Positions 1 through 9,541 of a stretch of DNA of 64,000 nt are shown here, one piece after another; positions within the stretch are counted from its first letter, which is position 1; each line of letters begins with the position of its first letter. The notes beneath the pieces are model-generated. The model was not told the DNA's origin and ran no database searches. It was given only the letters and a program-made list of their open reading frames with translations. Position numbers and translations under genes: made by a program. The DNA comes from Nitrospirota bacterium. GTDB lineage: Bacteria > Nitrospirota > JACRHL01. The stretch lies in assembly GCA_016212085.1 (NCBI GenBank), contig JACRHL010000005.1:1-64000 (forward strand). Reading direction: 5' to 3'.

Positions 1-52
1 CAATGGTACTGCGCGGGCCACTGCGTGGGAGAGTAGGTCACTGCCAGGATTT
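1..52 (+). rRNA. rrf: 5S ribosomal RNA, 3' end (truncated by window start)
   Basis: CAATGGTACTGCGCGGGCCACTGCGTGGGAGAGTAGGTCACTGCCAGG matches the 3' part of bacterial 5S rRNA (GAGAGTAGG..ACTGCCAGG), followed directly by a terminator. Confidence 0.93.
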
Positions 53-56
53 ATCC

Positions 57-90
57 AAAAAGCCCCCCGGCCCAAACCGGGGGGCTTTTT
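57..90 (+). terminator. Rho-independent terminator of rRNA operon
   Basis: AAAAAGCCCCCCGG-CCCAAA-CCGGGGGGCTTTTT perfect GC hairpin with T-tract. Confidence 0.93.
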
Positions 91-274
91 CGTGCCCAAT
101 CGCACACCCGACCGCCGTCTTCCATTGACAGAAACGCCCCCCATTTCGTCCCGGCACGCCGCATGCTCGCCCGAGACTTGTCAATGCCGGTTTGAAATCG
201 GTATGATTCGCGCATCCAGACAACGCCGTGGAGGTTTGTCTTTGTTTCAGGTTTGTTGTGAGGGAGGAGACCTC

Positions 275-622
275 ATGAAGAAGTATCGTGCGGGATGGGC
301 TGCGGCGGTTGCGCTGGGCCTCGTTGTGAGTGTCGGGCCGGCTTTCGCGGCGGACGACGCGGCTGCGCCGGCGCCCAAGGCACCCAAGAAAATGGTTGTC
401 AACGGCATGTCGAGTGGCGTGTTGCGGTTGCCGGTGATCACCATCTGGGAGTGCCCTGGCGGCGCGCAGGGCGGGTGCAACCCGGCCGGCGAGGTCAAGC
501 ACGGTGTCGAGGTGGTGCGTGACGTGACCGAAACCGCCCGTGGCCTTAAGTGGGCCCACATCACGGGCGACGGCATCAATGGCTGGATTCTTGCCGAGTT
601 GCTGTCGGCGGTGGGCACCTAA
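275..622 (+). CDS. Small secreted protein, SH3-like C-terminus, unknown function
   Basis: GGGAGGAG SD then ATG; MKKYRAGWAAAVALGLVVSVGPAFA signal peptide; C-term ...GINGWILAELLSAVG resembles bacterial SH3-like domains. Confidence 0.75.
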   Translation: MKKYRAGWAAAVALGLVVSVGPAFAADDAAAPAPKAPKKMVVNGMSSGVLRLPVITIWECPGGAQGGCNPAGEVKHGVEVVRDVTETARGLKWAHITGDGINGWILAELLSAVGT

Positions 623-699
623 GCCCCCGGCGTGGCGCGATGCACCAGGAGGTGCCTCTAACCGGATTTCAAACGCTTACACGCGCATGAGATCCGCCG

Positions 700-850
700 G
701 TACATCCCTAGCCTGCTAAAACCGCCGCGCACCCCGATTTGCTGCACTAGGGCGGTGTCGATCCCTTGCCTATCATCATGATAGATCGCGGGGTCTGCGC
801 TTAAGCCCGCCTCGCACGCGGGGCGCTTGCGGCGGTTATGAGAAGTACCC
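700..850 (+). ncRNA. Candidate structured non-coding RNA (rod-like fold)
   Basis: Nested complementary segments 720-728/829-837 (AACCGCCGC/GCGGCGGTT), 732-736/819-823, 751-755/807-811, 760-765/790-795, 770-776/778-784, followed by a strong terminator on the + strand; no plausible ORF. Confidence 0.4.
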
Positions 851-887
851 AAGAGGCGTCCCCAGGTCCTGGGGGCGCCTCTTTTTT
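851..887 (+). terminator. Rho-independent terminator
   Basis: GAGGCGTCCCCAGG-TC-CTGGGGGCGCCTCTTTTTT hairpin; T-tract only on + strand. Confidence 0.85.
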
Positions 888-891
888 GTTG

Positions 892-2232
892 TCAGCCGGG
901 AGCGGGCAGCAGGATGGTGTCGGTGGGTTCGGTGGCCTCGCCGCCGATGCTCAAGGTTGGGCTGATGTGGCCCCAGCCGCCGCAGCGCCCGCAGCGGGCG
1001 TTCCAGCCGTCGGAGGTGGCTCCGCAGCGGGAGCAGGCGTAGTTCAGCGGCGGGGCGGGTTCACCCAGGGTGCGCAGGGCTTCGGCCACGCGTCCGCGGC
1101 GCAGGTGCACCCGCGCGGTGAGCGCCGCCAGTTCCGGGAACGGCACGCTGATCTGCTGCTCCAGCTGGGTGATGACGTGTGCCGTGTCGTCGATCATCTC
1201 CAGGCGGTAATAGACCCGCGCCAGATAGTAGCGCAGGCGCGCGTTGTTCGGCTCGCGCTCCACCAGCGCGCTGAAGAGGCGCAGTGCCTCGCGCGGGTCC
1301 TCCAGGTGGGCGATCAGCACGCTCTCGATGGGCGGCAGGAAGCTCTCGTCGCGGGTCTGCTCGTAGCCGTGGCGCAGGGTGACGAGCGCCTCGCGCGCCT
1401 TGCCCTCGCGCATCTGCACCTCGGCCAGGGTCATGTGCCCCGGGGCGAAGCCGGCGGATTCCCGCACGAGACGGATCAGGGCGGCGCGTCCCTGCTCGCG
1501 CTGGCCCGTCTGGATGAGGTCCAGGGCGGCCTCCAGGCGGTAGCCGTTGAGGATCTCCTTTTCCTCCCGCGAGACCAAGCCGTCCATGGGCGTGCGCATC
1601 AGCCGTTCCTGGACCTCCGCCGCGGCGTCCCACTCCTTCAGGGCCGCCCGTGCCGTGCGCAGGTGGATGAGCAGGGTCTGGTTCTTCGGGTCGTCCGCTA
1701 GGCCCGGCTCGACCAATTGCGCGACGCTTTCGTGGGCGCCCATGGCCAGGTAGTCGTCCACCATCGACAGCCGGTGTGCCGGATTGTCCGGATCCAGGCG
1801 CATGGCCAGCCGGTGCAGGGTGATGGCTTCCTTGATTGCATCCTTGGCCCTGGCGATATCGCCCAATCGGGAGATGGCCTGGACGTGCTCCGGGTCGAGC
1901 TTGGTGATCTTGCGGTACAGATCCTTGGCCTTCAGCGTGCGCCCGGCCAGGAACTCGCGCTCCGCCGCCAGGAACAGGGCGCGGACGCGCTCCGCCAGGC
2001 GCTTGCGGCGCTTGTTGCCCAGGTTGAAGAAGAAGCCGGTCAGGTCGTTCCAGAGGGTGCCCGCGAGGCCCAGCAACAGGCCCAACGCCACGGCGCCCAG
2101 CAGCAGCGGCACGAGCGGCGCCTGGAACTGGCGCCCCGTGTACAGGGTGATCGTTACCGAAAGGTCGTTGAAATAGGCCAGATAGCCGCCGGCGCCGATG
2201 ATGATCAGTGCGAAAAACAACAGGGTGCGCAT
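892..2232 (-). CDS. lapB: LapA-LapB fusion-like protein: N-terminal LapA-type membrane domain plus TPR and C-terminal rubredoxin-like zinc ribbon
   Basis: MRTLLFFALIIIGAGGYLAYFNDLSVTITLYTGRQF..PLLLGAVALGLLLG (LapA/DUF1049-like), TPR region, C-term NYACSRCGATSDGWNARCGRCGGWGHI as in LapB/YciM. Confidence 0.85.
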   Translation of the reverse strand: MRTLLFFALIIIGAGGYLAYFNDLSVTITLYTGRQFQAPLVPLLLGAVALGLLLGLAGTLWNDLTGFFFNLGNKRRKRLAERVRALFLAAEREFLAGRTLKAKDLYRKITKLDPEHVQAISRLGDIARAKDAIKEAITLHRLAMRLDPDNPAHRLSMVDDYLAMGAHESVAQLVEPGLADDPKNQTLLIHLRTARAALKEWDAAAEVQERLMRTPMDGLVSREEKEILNGYRLEAALDLIQTGQREQGRAALIRLVRESAGFAPGHMTLAEVQMREGKAREALVTLRHGYEQTRDESFLPPIESVLIAHLEDPREALRLFSALVEREPNNARLRYYLARVYYRLEMIDDTAHVITQLEQQISVPFPELAALTARVHLRRGRVAEALRTLGEPAPPLNYACSRCGATSDGWNARCGRCGGWGHISPTLSIGGEATEPTDTILLPAPG

Positions 2233-2316
2233 GGTCTCTCCCAGTCCATGGATCGGTTCCGCCGGTGGCGGCAATGTGGCAAGCGCGCCGCTACCGGGCG
2301 GGCGGGCGGCGCGCGA

Positions 2317-2718
2317 TCAGCCGGGCGTGGGCAGTTCCAGATCCACCCGTGGGGCATCGCCCCACAGGCGCTCCAGCCCGTAGAACGCCCGCTGATCGGG
2401 CATGAAAATATGGATGATGACGTCGGCGTAGTCCATCAAAATCCACTGCGACTCCTGCCGGCCTTCCACGTGCAGCGGTTCGCGCCCCGCCTTCGACATG
2501 GCCACGTCGATGGCCTCGAAGATGGCGTTCACCTGGGTGCTGGAGGTGGCGGTGACGAACAGGAAGTAGTCGGCGATGGTGGTCAGCGCGTGCACGTGCA
2601 GCGCGACGATGTCCTGCCCCTTCCGGGCGTCCGCCGCGAGGGCGGCGATTTTCACGGAGTCGAGGGCGGACGGGTTACCGGCGTTGGACGGGGCGGTCTT
2701 GTGTGGGGCTTCAGACAT
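2317..2718 (-). CDS. rsfS: Ribosomal silencing factor RsfS (Iojap family)
   Basis: DSVKIAALAADARKGQDIVALHVHALTTIADYFLFVTATSSTQVNAI...GRQESQWILMDYADVIIHIFMPDQRAFYGLERLWGDA. Confidence 0.95.
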   Translation of the reverse strand: MSEAPHKTAPSNAGNPSALDSVKIAALAADARKGQDIVALHVHALTTIADYFLFVTATSSTQVNAIFEAIDVAMSKAGREPLHVEGRQESQWILMDYADVIIHIFMPDQRAFYGLERLWGDAPRVDLELPTPG

Positions 2719-3382
2719 AAAGATGGTGCTCGATTATATAGTTCGCCACCGTCTCGGACAAGCCGGGCACGGGGTGTTGGCCCGCGCGGATCGCGGCGCG
2801 GATCGCCGTGGCGGAGTGCGGGCAGGGGGGGATGGGCAGCAGGGTGAGGCGGATGCCGCCGCCGTGCACGGTCACCGGTACGTGGTGCAGGTCGTTTTGC
2901 AGCGGCCCGAAGTCCACCCCCGCCAGCAACGGCATGTGCATCAGCTCGGTGAAATCGGCGCCGGGCCGGAACGGGATGGCCAGGGGGGCCAATCGCAGCA
3001 CCTGATCCGGCTGGTGCCAGGTGGCAAGGCCCAGCACCGCGTCCAGCCCCACGACCAGGGTCCACGCTACCGCCGGCTCGGCGGCGCGCAGGGCGCGCAG
3101 GGTGTCGGCGGTGAACGACGGGCCGTGGCGGTGGACCTCCAGGTCCGATACCTCGAACGCCGGGTTGCCGGCGGTGGCCAGGCGCACCATGGCCAGCCGG
3201 TGTTCCGCCGGTGCCAGCAGCGAGCGCTTGTGGGGTGGCGTTCCCGCCGGGATGAAGCGGATGCGATCCAGCCCCAGTGCCAGCCGGCACTGCTCCGCCA
3301 CGGTGGTGTGGCAGAGGTGGACCGGGTTGAAGGTGCCGCCGAGGATGCCGACGCGCGGCCTACTCGCGGATTTGCCCGTCAC
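2711..3382 (-). CDS. nadD: Nicotinate-nucleotide adenylyltransferase
   Basis: RVGILGGTFNPVHLCH, FIPAGTPPHK motifs; adjacent to rsfS. Confidence 0.95.
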   Translation of the reverse strand: MTGKSASRPRVGILGGTFNPVHLCHTTVAEQCRLALGLDRIRFIPAGTPPHKRSLLAPAEHRLAMVRLATAGNPAFEVSDLEVHRHGPSFTADTLRALRAAEPAVAWTLVVGLDAVLGLATWHQPDQVLRLAPLAIPFRPGADFTELMHMPLLAGVDFGPLQNDLHHVPVTVHGGGIRLTLLPIPPCPHSATAIRAAIRAGQHPVPGLSETVANYIIEHHLYV

Positions 3383-4643
3383 CCAGCACCACGAATTTCT
3401 GGCAGGTCAGTTCGGCGAGGCCCATGGCGCCACGGGCATGGATGCGCGAGGTGCTGATGCCGATCTCGGCGCCTAGGCCGAACACGGAGCCGTCGTGCAG
3501 CCGCGACGAGGCGTTCACCTGCACCGACGCCGCGTCCACCTCGCGCACGAAGCGCATGGCGGTGGCATAGTCCCCGGTGACGATCACCTCGGTGTGTTGC
3601 GAGCCGTGGTGGCGGATGTGCTCCAGCGCCTGGTCGTAGCCGTCCACCACCCGCACCGACAGCTCCAGGGCCAGCCACTCCGTGTCGTAGTTGCCGTCCG
3701 TCACCGGCACCGCGCCGGGCATGTGGCGCAGGCTCTCGGGGCAGGCGTGCACGGTGACGCCCGCCGCGCGGTAACGCGCCGCCAGGCGCGGCAGGAACCG
3801 GTCCGCCACGGCCCGGTGCACCAGCAGGGTTTCCATGGCGTTGCACACGCCGGGGCGCTGCACCTTGGCGTTGAAGGCGATGTTCAAGGCCATGTCCAGG
3901 TCCGCCGCCTGGTCCACGTAGGTGTGGCACAGGCCCTTGTCGTGCTTGATGACCGGGATGCGGCTGTTCAAGGTGACGAAGCGGATCAACCCCTCGCCGC
4001 CGCGCGGGATCACCAGGTCGATGGCCTGCTCCTGCCGCAGCATGTGGCTGACCGCCTCCCGGTCGGTGGATTCAAGCAGGGCCAGGCAATGTTCCGGCAG
4101 GCCCGCCCCGCGCCCCGCCGCGTCGAGGATGCGGGCGATGGCGGTGTTGGAGTGGATGGCCTCCGAGCCGCCCTTCAGCACCACGCCGTTGCCGCTCTTG
4201 ATGCACAGGGCGGCGGCGTCGGCGGTGACGTTGGGACGCGATTCGTAGACGATGCCGATCACCCCGATGGGTACGCGCATGCGCCCCACCAGAAAACCGC
4301 CGGGGCGGCGGGTCATGCCGGTGATCTCGCCCACCGGGTCGGGCAGGGCGGCCACCTCGCGCAGCCCCTGGGCCATCTGCCCGATGCGCTCCGCGTTCAG
4401 GGCGAGGCGGTCCAGCAGGGCGCCGGACAGGCCGTGCGCGCGGCCCGCGTCCAGGTCCTTGGCGTTGGCGGCGATGATGCCGTCCGCCTGGGCCTCCAGG
4501 GCGTCGGCCATGGCCAGCAAGGCGCGGTTCTTGACCTCGGCGGACAGCACCGCCAGGCGCGGGGCGGCGGCCTTCACCTGGTTGGCGCGTTCGGCAACGT
4601 AGCGGGCGATATCGTCCATCGTCGGATCCATTTCTTCGTGCAT
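3360..4643 (-). CDS. proA: Glutamate-5-semialdehyde dehydrogenase (gamma-glutamyl phosphate reductase)
   Basis: GVIGIVYESRPNVTADAAALCIKSGNGVVLKGGSEA; C-term FGLGAEIGISTSRIHARGAMGLAELTCQKFVV. Start could be an ATG at 4643, 4631 or 4619. Confidence 0.95.
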   Translation of the reverse strand: MHEEMDPTMDDIARYVAERANQVKAAAPRLAVLSAEVKNRALLAMADALEAQADGIIAANAKDLDAGRAHGLSGALLDRLALNAERIGQMAQGLREVAALPDPVGEITGMTRRPGGFLVGRMRVPIGVIGIVYESRPNVTADAAALCIKSGNGVVLKGGSEAIHSNTAIARILDAAGRGAGLPEHCLALLESTDREAVSHMLRQEQAIDLVIPRGGEGLIRFVTLNSRIPVIKHDKGLCHTYVDQAADLDMALNIAFNAKVQRPGVCNAMETLLVHRAVADRFLPRLAARYRAAGVTVHACPESLRHMPGAVPVTDGNYDTEWLALELSVRVVDGYDQALEHIRHHGSQHTEVIVTGDYATAMRFVREVDAASVQVNASSRLHDGSVFGLGAEIGISTSRIHARGAMGLAELTCQKFVVLGDGQIRE

Positions 4644-4846
4644 GACCGCCGGCTTGCGCGGTGGATGGACGCGGGTGCCGGGCGCGGCGGCGTGTTCCGG
4701 CTCCCCCTCGGGCACCCGGGCACATGATGCCACCCATTGACCAAAGGGTATCTAGTTTCTTACACTTCTATGCTTTCCTTCAAGGGGATTCGTGCGTGCG
4801 CCTGGCGCGGACGTTTCCCGCATGGCGTTTAGGGATCGGTAGGTAG

Positions 4847-6184
4847 GTGCTCTCCTCACTCTCGGAAAAGCTCGAAGGCGTTCTCGACCGGCTCAAGGGC
4901 CGCGGCGTCCTGACCGAGCACAACATCACCGACGCGTTGCGCGAGGTGCGTCTGGCGCTCCTCGAGGCCGACGTGCATTTTTCCGTGGTGAAGACCTTCA
5001 TCGACCGGGTGCGCGAGCAGTGCCTGGGGGCCGGGGTGATGGAAAGCCTCAGCCCCGGCCAGCAGGTGGTGAAGATCGTCCACCGCGAGCTGACCGACCT
5101 GATGGGCAAGCGCAACGTGGCGCTGGACCTGCGCCCGGACGACCTGTCCGCCGTGCTGATGGTGGGCTTGCAGGGCTCCGGCAAGACCACCACCGTGGGC
5201 AAGCTGGCAAGGCGCCTGAAGGCGGATGGCAAGCGCGTGCTGATGGTCGCCTGCGACCTGCAACGCCCCGCCGCCATCCAGCAGCTCATCACCCTGGGCG
5301 AGCGCATCGACGTGAAGGTCCTCGCCCCCCGTGAGAGCGGTGGCGACCCGGTGGCCGCCGCCCGCGAGGGCCTGGCCCACGCCCGTGCCAACCGCTACGA
5401 CGTGGTGCTGTTCGATACCGCCGGCCGCCTGCACGTGGACGACGCCCTGATGGCCCAGTTGGTGCAGGTGAAGGGCGCCGTGCAGCCGCACGAGGTGCTG
5501 CTGGTGGCCGACGCCATGACCGGCCAGGAGGCGGTGAACATCGCCGAGCGCTTCCACCAGGCGCTCACCGTCACCGGCATCATCCTCACCAAGCTGGAGG
5601 GTGACGCCCGCGGCGGCGCCGTGCTGTCCATGCGCCAGGTGACCGGCTGCCCGGTCAAGTTCGTGGGCATGGGCGAGAAGCTGGACGCCCTGGAGGCGTT
5701 CCACCCGGAGCGCATGGCCAGCCGCATCCTGGGCATGGGCGACGTGCTGTCGCTCATCGAGAAGGCCGAGGCCACCATCTCCCGCAAGGAGGCCGAGCAG
5801 GTCGCGGACAAGGTCAAGAAGGGTGGTTTCACCCTCGAGGACTTCCGCGACCAGCTGCGCCAGATCAAGAAGATGGGCTCGATAACCGACCTGCTGGGCA
5901 TGATCCCGGGGGCCGGCAAGCTGGCCAAGAGCCTGCCCGCCGCCATGCCCGACAAGGAGCTGGGGCGGGTGGAGGCGATCATCAACTCCATGACCGTGCA
6001 GGAGCGCCGCAACCACACGATCATCAACGGCAGCCGCCGCAAGCGGATCGCCGCCGGCAGCGGCACGTCCGTGCAGGACGTGAACCGCCTGCTCAAGAAC
6101 TTTGCCCAGGGCCGCAAGATGATGAAGCAGGTTGCGGGCGCCAAGGGCAAGCCTTACAAACTGAGGAACATGCTGCCGTTCTGA
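4847..6184 (+). CDS. ffh: Signal recognition particle protein Ffh
   Basis: GRGVLTEHNITDALREVRLALLEADV, GLQGSGKTTTVGKLA, DTAGRLHVDD; GTG start. Confidence 0.97.
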   Translation: MLSSLSEKLEGVLDRLKGRGVLTEHNITDALREVRLALLEADVHFSVVKTFIDRVREQCLGAGVMESLSPGQQVVKIVHRELTDLMGKRNVALDLRPDDLSAVLMVGLQGSGKTTTVGKLARRLKADGKRVLMVACDLQRPAAIQQLITLGERIDVKVLAPRESGGDPVAAAREGLAHARANRYDVVLFDTAGRLHVDDALMAQLVQVKGAVQPHEVLLVADAMTGQEAVNIAERFHQALTVTGIILTKLEGDARGGAVLSMRQVTGCPVKFVGMGEKLDALEAFHPERMASRILGMGDVLSLIEKAEATISRKEAEQVADKVKKGGFTLEDFRDQLRQIKKMGSITDLLGMIPGAGKLAKSLPAAMPDKELGRVEAIINSMTVQERRNHTIINGSRRKRIAAGSGTSVQDVNRLLKNFAQGRKMMKQVAGAKGKPYKLRNMLPF

Positions 6185-6221
6185 ACCGGGCGGCATCGAT
6201 TTGAACAAAGAGGACTCGTAA

Positions 6222-6464
6222 ATGGCTGTTACCATCCGTCTGACCCGCAAGGGCCGCACCAAGCTCCCGTTCTACCGCGTGGTGGCCACCGACCAGCGTT
6301 CGCGCCGCGACGGCCGCTTCCTGGAGGTGCTGGGCACCTACGACCCGCTGGCCTCCGATGGGGGTGTGAAGCTGGACGTGGCGAAGATCCGCGACTGGGA
6401 GTCGAAGGGCGCCTCCATCACCCCGGTGGTCCGCGGCCTCATCAAGCGGGCCGCCGAGGGCTGA
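6222..6464 (+). CDS. rpsP: 30S ribosomal protein S16
   Basis: MAVTIRLTRKGRTKLPFYRVVATDQRSRRDGRFLEVLGTYDP. Confidence 0.98.
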   Translation: MAVTIRLTRKGRTKLPFYRVVATDQRSRRDGRFLEVLGTYDPLASDGGVKLDVAKIRDWESKGASITPVVRGLIKRAAEG

Positions 6465-6504
6465 CTGCCCTTGCCGACCGCTCCCGGCGCCGTCCGGCGC
6501 CAGG

Positions 6505-7059
6505 GTGCATGACATGACCGAGCGGGTTGCCGACAATCTGGTGTGTATCGGTGTCGGCGTGCGCGCGCACGGGGTGCGCGGCGAGTTGCGCGTGACATCC
6601 TTATCGGAACTGCCCGACCGGTTCTCCAAGGGGCTGCGCGTGGTGTGGCGGCGCGACGGGCACCCGGACCGGGTGCTCACCGTGCAGTCCGCCCACCCAC
6701 AGGGGGACAAGGTGATCCTGCGGTTCAGCGGGATCGCCGACCGGACCGCCGCCGAGGGGTTGAACGGCGGCGGGCTGTGGGCCGCCGCCGACAGTTCGCC
6801 GCGGCTGGACGAGGGGGCCTATTACCACCACCAGCTCATCGGCCTTGCCGTTCAGGACGAGGCCGGGGCGCCGCTGGGCACCCTGACCGCCATCCTGGAG
6901 ACCGGCGCCCACGACAACTACGAGGTGACCACCGCCGCCGGCGCGCGCTTCATGGTGCCCGCCGTGTCCGTCTTCGTGCGCCGGGTGGACCTGGATGGCG
7001 GCCGCATGGTGATCCGCCCGATCCCCGGGCTGCTGCCCGAGGCGGGCGGCGAGGGGTAA
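6505..7059 (+). CDS. rimM: Ribosome maturation factor RimM
   Basis: GVRAHGVRGELRVTSL..., YYHHQLIGLAV, context rpsP-rimM-trmD. Confidence 0.95.
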   Translation: MHDMTERVADNLVCIGVGVRAHGVRGELRVTSLSELPDRFSKGLRVVWRRDGHPDRVLTVQSAHPQGDKVILRFSGIADRTAAEGLNGGGLWAAADSSPRLDEGAYYHHQLIGLAVQDEAGAPLGTLTAILETGAHDNYEVTTAAGARFMVPAVSVFVRRVDLDGGRMVIRPIPGLLPEAGGEG

Positions 7060-7063
7060 CGCC

Positions 7064-7780
7064 ATGCGCGCCGAGATCGTGACCCTGTTCCCGGAGATGG
7101 TGCAGGCGGTACTGGACGCCAGCATCCTGGGCCGCGCGCGGGAGGCGGGCCGGCTTGCCACCACCATCACCAACCTGCGCGAATTCGGCCTGGGGCGCTA
7201 CCGGCGCGTGGACGACGCGCCCTACGGCGGCGGCCCCGGCATGATCTTCCGCCCGGAGCCCGTGTTCGCGGCCGTCGAGACGGTGCTGGCGCGGGTGGCC
7301 GAGCCGTGCCGGCTGATCCTGCCCTCGCCCCAGGGGCGGCCGTTCACCCAGTCGCTGGCGGCGGAACTGGCCGCCGAGGCGCGGCCGCTGCTGTTCCTGT
7401 GCGGCCATTACGAGGGGATCGACGAGCGGATCTTGCAGGGGTTCGCCTTCGAGGAGGTCTCGCTGGGCGACTTCGTGCTCACCGGCGGCGAATTGCCCAT
7501 GCTGGCGATGCTGGACGCCGCCGCGCGCCTGCTGCCGGGCGTGCTGGGCAATGCCGACTCCGCCGGAGCGGACTGCTTCTCGGAGGCGGTGGACGGCAGG
7601 CTCAAGTATCCGCAATACACGCGCCCCGCCGTGTTCCGGGGCATGGCCGTGCCCGACGTGCTGCGGTCGGGCCACCATCTGGAGATCGAACGCTGGCAGC
7701 GCGCCGAGGCGGCGCGCGCCACCCGCGAAAAGCGCCCGGACCTGCTGGCCGGGCCGGACGCGGGCAGCGCGGGCGGATAG
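7064..7780 (+). CDS. trmD: tRNA (guanine-N1-)-methyltransferase TrmD
   Basis: TLFPEMVQAVLDASILGRA, DDAPYGGGPGMIFRPEPV, LCGHYEGIDERI, LGDFVLTGGELP. Confidence 0.98.
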   Translation: MRAEIVTLFPEMVQAVLDASILGRAREAGRLATTITNLREFGLGRYRRVDDAPYGGGPGMIFRPEPVFAAVETVLARVAEPCRLILPSPQGRPFTQSLAAELAAEARPLLFLCGHYEGIDERILQGFAFEEVSLGDFVLTGGELPMLAMLDAAARLLPGVLGNADSAGADCFSEAVDGRLKYPQYTRPAVFRGMAVPDVLRSGHHLEIERWQRAEAARATREKRPDLLAGPDAGSAGG

Positions 7781-8371
7781 GTGGCGGCGCTGTACGTGGC
7801 CCTGGTGCACGGGCCGGTGCTCAACAAGCACGGCGACCGGATCACCACCGCCGTGACCGGGCTCAACATCCACGACATCGCCCGGGCGGTGACCACGTTC
7901 GGCGGCAGCGGCTACCTGCTGGTGACCCCGCTGCCCACCCAGCAGCGCCTGGTGCGGCGCATCATCGGCCACTGGGAGGGCGGCTTCGGCAGCCGCTACA
8001 ACCCGAACCGCAAGGAGGCGCTGGCGGCGGTGCGGGTGGCGGACACCCTGGCCGATGCAGCCGCGCTGGTCGCCGGAGCGGAGGGGGCTCAGCCCACCGT
8101 GGTGGCCACCTCGGCGCGCGCCGTGGACGGCGTGCCGCCGGTGGCCTATGCGGCGTTGCGCCGCCGGCTGGCGGCGGGTGGCCCGCCGGTGCTGCTGGTG
8201 TTCGGCACCGGATGGGGCCTGGCGCCGGAGGTGATGGCCGGGGTGGACGCGCTGCTGCCCCCGATCCTGGGGCCGGTGGATTACAACCACCTGTCGGTGC
8301 GCAGCGCCGTGTCGATCATCCTGGACCGGCTGGCGGGCGACCGGGAAACGGATTTAACGGAACGGTATTGA
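7781..8371 (+). CDS. SAM-dependent RNA methyltransferase (SPOUT-like, PF09936-type)
   Basis: [32 protein letters not shown]...[11 protein letters not shown]...[21 protein letters not shown] start directly after trmD. Confidence 0.8.
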   Translation: MAALYVALVHGPVLNKHGDRITTAVTGLNIHDIARAVTTFGGSGYLLVTPLPTQQRLVRRIIGHWEGGFGSRYNPNRKEALAAVRVADTLADAAALVAGAEGAQPTVVATSARAVDGVPPVAYAALRRRLAAGGPPVLLVFGTGWGLAPEVMAGVDALLPPILGPVDYNHLSVRSAVSIILDRLAGDRETDLTERY

Positions 8372-8429
8372 TTTAAGCTCGGGATTCGGTCAAAATAGCG
8401 AATTCGGCTGCTTTGTTTGGAGTGGAGCA

Positions 8430-8879
8430 ATGAACCGGCTACAGCGTCTTGAAAAATCCCTGATCCCGCAGAACCAGTACGACGCGTTCGCGGTGGGCGA
8501 CACGGTGCGGGTGCACGTGAAGGTGCTCGAGGGTGGCAAGGAGCGCATCCAGGTGTTCGCCGGCGTCGTGATCGCCCGCAGCGGCGAGGCGGCGCGCGAG
8601 TCCTTCACCGTCCGCAAGGTGTCCTACAACATCGGCGTGGAGCGGACCTTCCCCATGCACTCCCCGAAGATCGACAAGGTCGAGCTGGTGCGCCGCGGCC
8701 ACGTGCGCCGGGCCAAGCTCTACTACCTGCGCGACCTGCGTGGCAAGGCCGCCCGCATCTCCGAGAAGGACATGCGTGGCAAGGTGGCCGCCGCCGCCGT
8801 TGCCGAGGCCGTCGCGGCGGTTGCCGCCGCCGAGACCGTCGCCCCGGAGAGCGCGCCGGAGGCCGAGCCCCAGGGCTGA
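8430..8879 (+). CDS. rplS: 50S ribosomal protein L19 with Ala-rich C-terminal extension
   Basis: [31 protein letters not shown]...[40 protein letters not shown]. Confidence 0.97.
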   Translation: MNRLQRLEKSLIPQNQYDAFAVGDTVRVHVKVLEGGKERIQVFAGVVIARSGEAARESFTVRKVSYNIGVERTFPMHSPKIDKVELVRRGHVRRAKLYYLRDLRGKAARISEKDMRGKVAAAAVAEAVAAVAAAETVAPESAPEAEPQG

Positions 8880-8890
8880 TCGGGCCGCCG

Positions 8891-9541
8891 GTGGACCAGC
8901 CGCCGCTGTGGGAATACGAGGCGCGCGCCCTACAGCGGGGCGCGCGCCACATCGCTGGGATCGATGAGGCCGGGCGCGGTCCGTTGGCCGGCCCGGTGGT
9001 CGCCGCCGCGGTGATCCTCCATCCCGCCGACCCCATCGCCGGGGTCGACGATTCCAAGAAACTCACCGAACGCCGCCGCGAGGCCCTGTTTTCCGAGATC
9101 CAGGCGCGCGCCCTGGCGGTGGGGGTCGGCATCATCGAGCCCGGCGAGATCGACCGCATCAACATCTACCAGGCCACCCTGCGCGCCATGGCGCAGGCGG
9201 TGGCCGCCCTGTCCGCCGCCGGGGAGCACATCCACCCCGACCACCTGCTGATCGACGCCCTCACCCTGCCCGGCATGCCGATCCCCCAGCAAGGCATCAT
9301 CAAGGGCGACGCCAAGAGCGCCAGCATCGCCGCCGCCTCCATCGTCGCCAAGGTCACCCGCGACCGGCTGATGGTTCACTACGACGGCCTCTACCCCGGT
9401 TACGGCTTCGCCGGCCACAAGGGCTACCCCACCCGTGCCCACCGGGACGCGATCCACCGCCTGGGGCCGTGCCCGATCCACCGCAAGACATTCCGTGGCG
9501 TGGCCGATACGATTCGGGATGGGCTGGCTGCCGAGGCGTAA
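8891..9541 (+). CDS. rnhB: Ribonuclease HII
   Basis: IAGIDEAGRGPLAGPVVAAAVIL, DDSKKLTERRRE, HKGYPTRAHRDAI. Confidence 0.96.
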   Translation: MDQPPLWEYEARALQRGARHIAGIDEAGRGPLAGPVVAAAVILHPADPIAGVDDSKKLTERRREALFSEIQARALAVGVGIIEPGEIDRINIYQATLRAMAQAVAALSAAGEHIHPDHLLIDALTLPGMPIPQQGIIKGDAKSASIAAASIVAKVTRDRLMVHYDGLYPGYGFAGHKGYPTRAHRDAIHRLGPCPIHRKTFRGVADTIRDGLAAEA

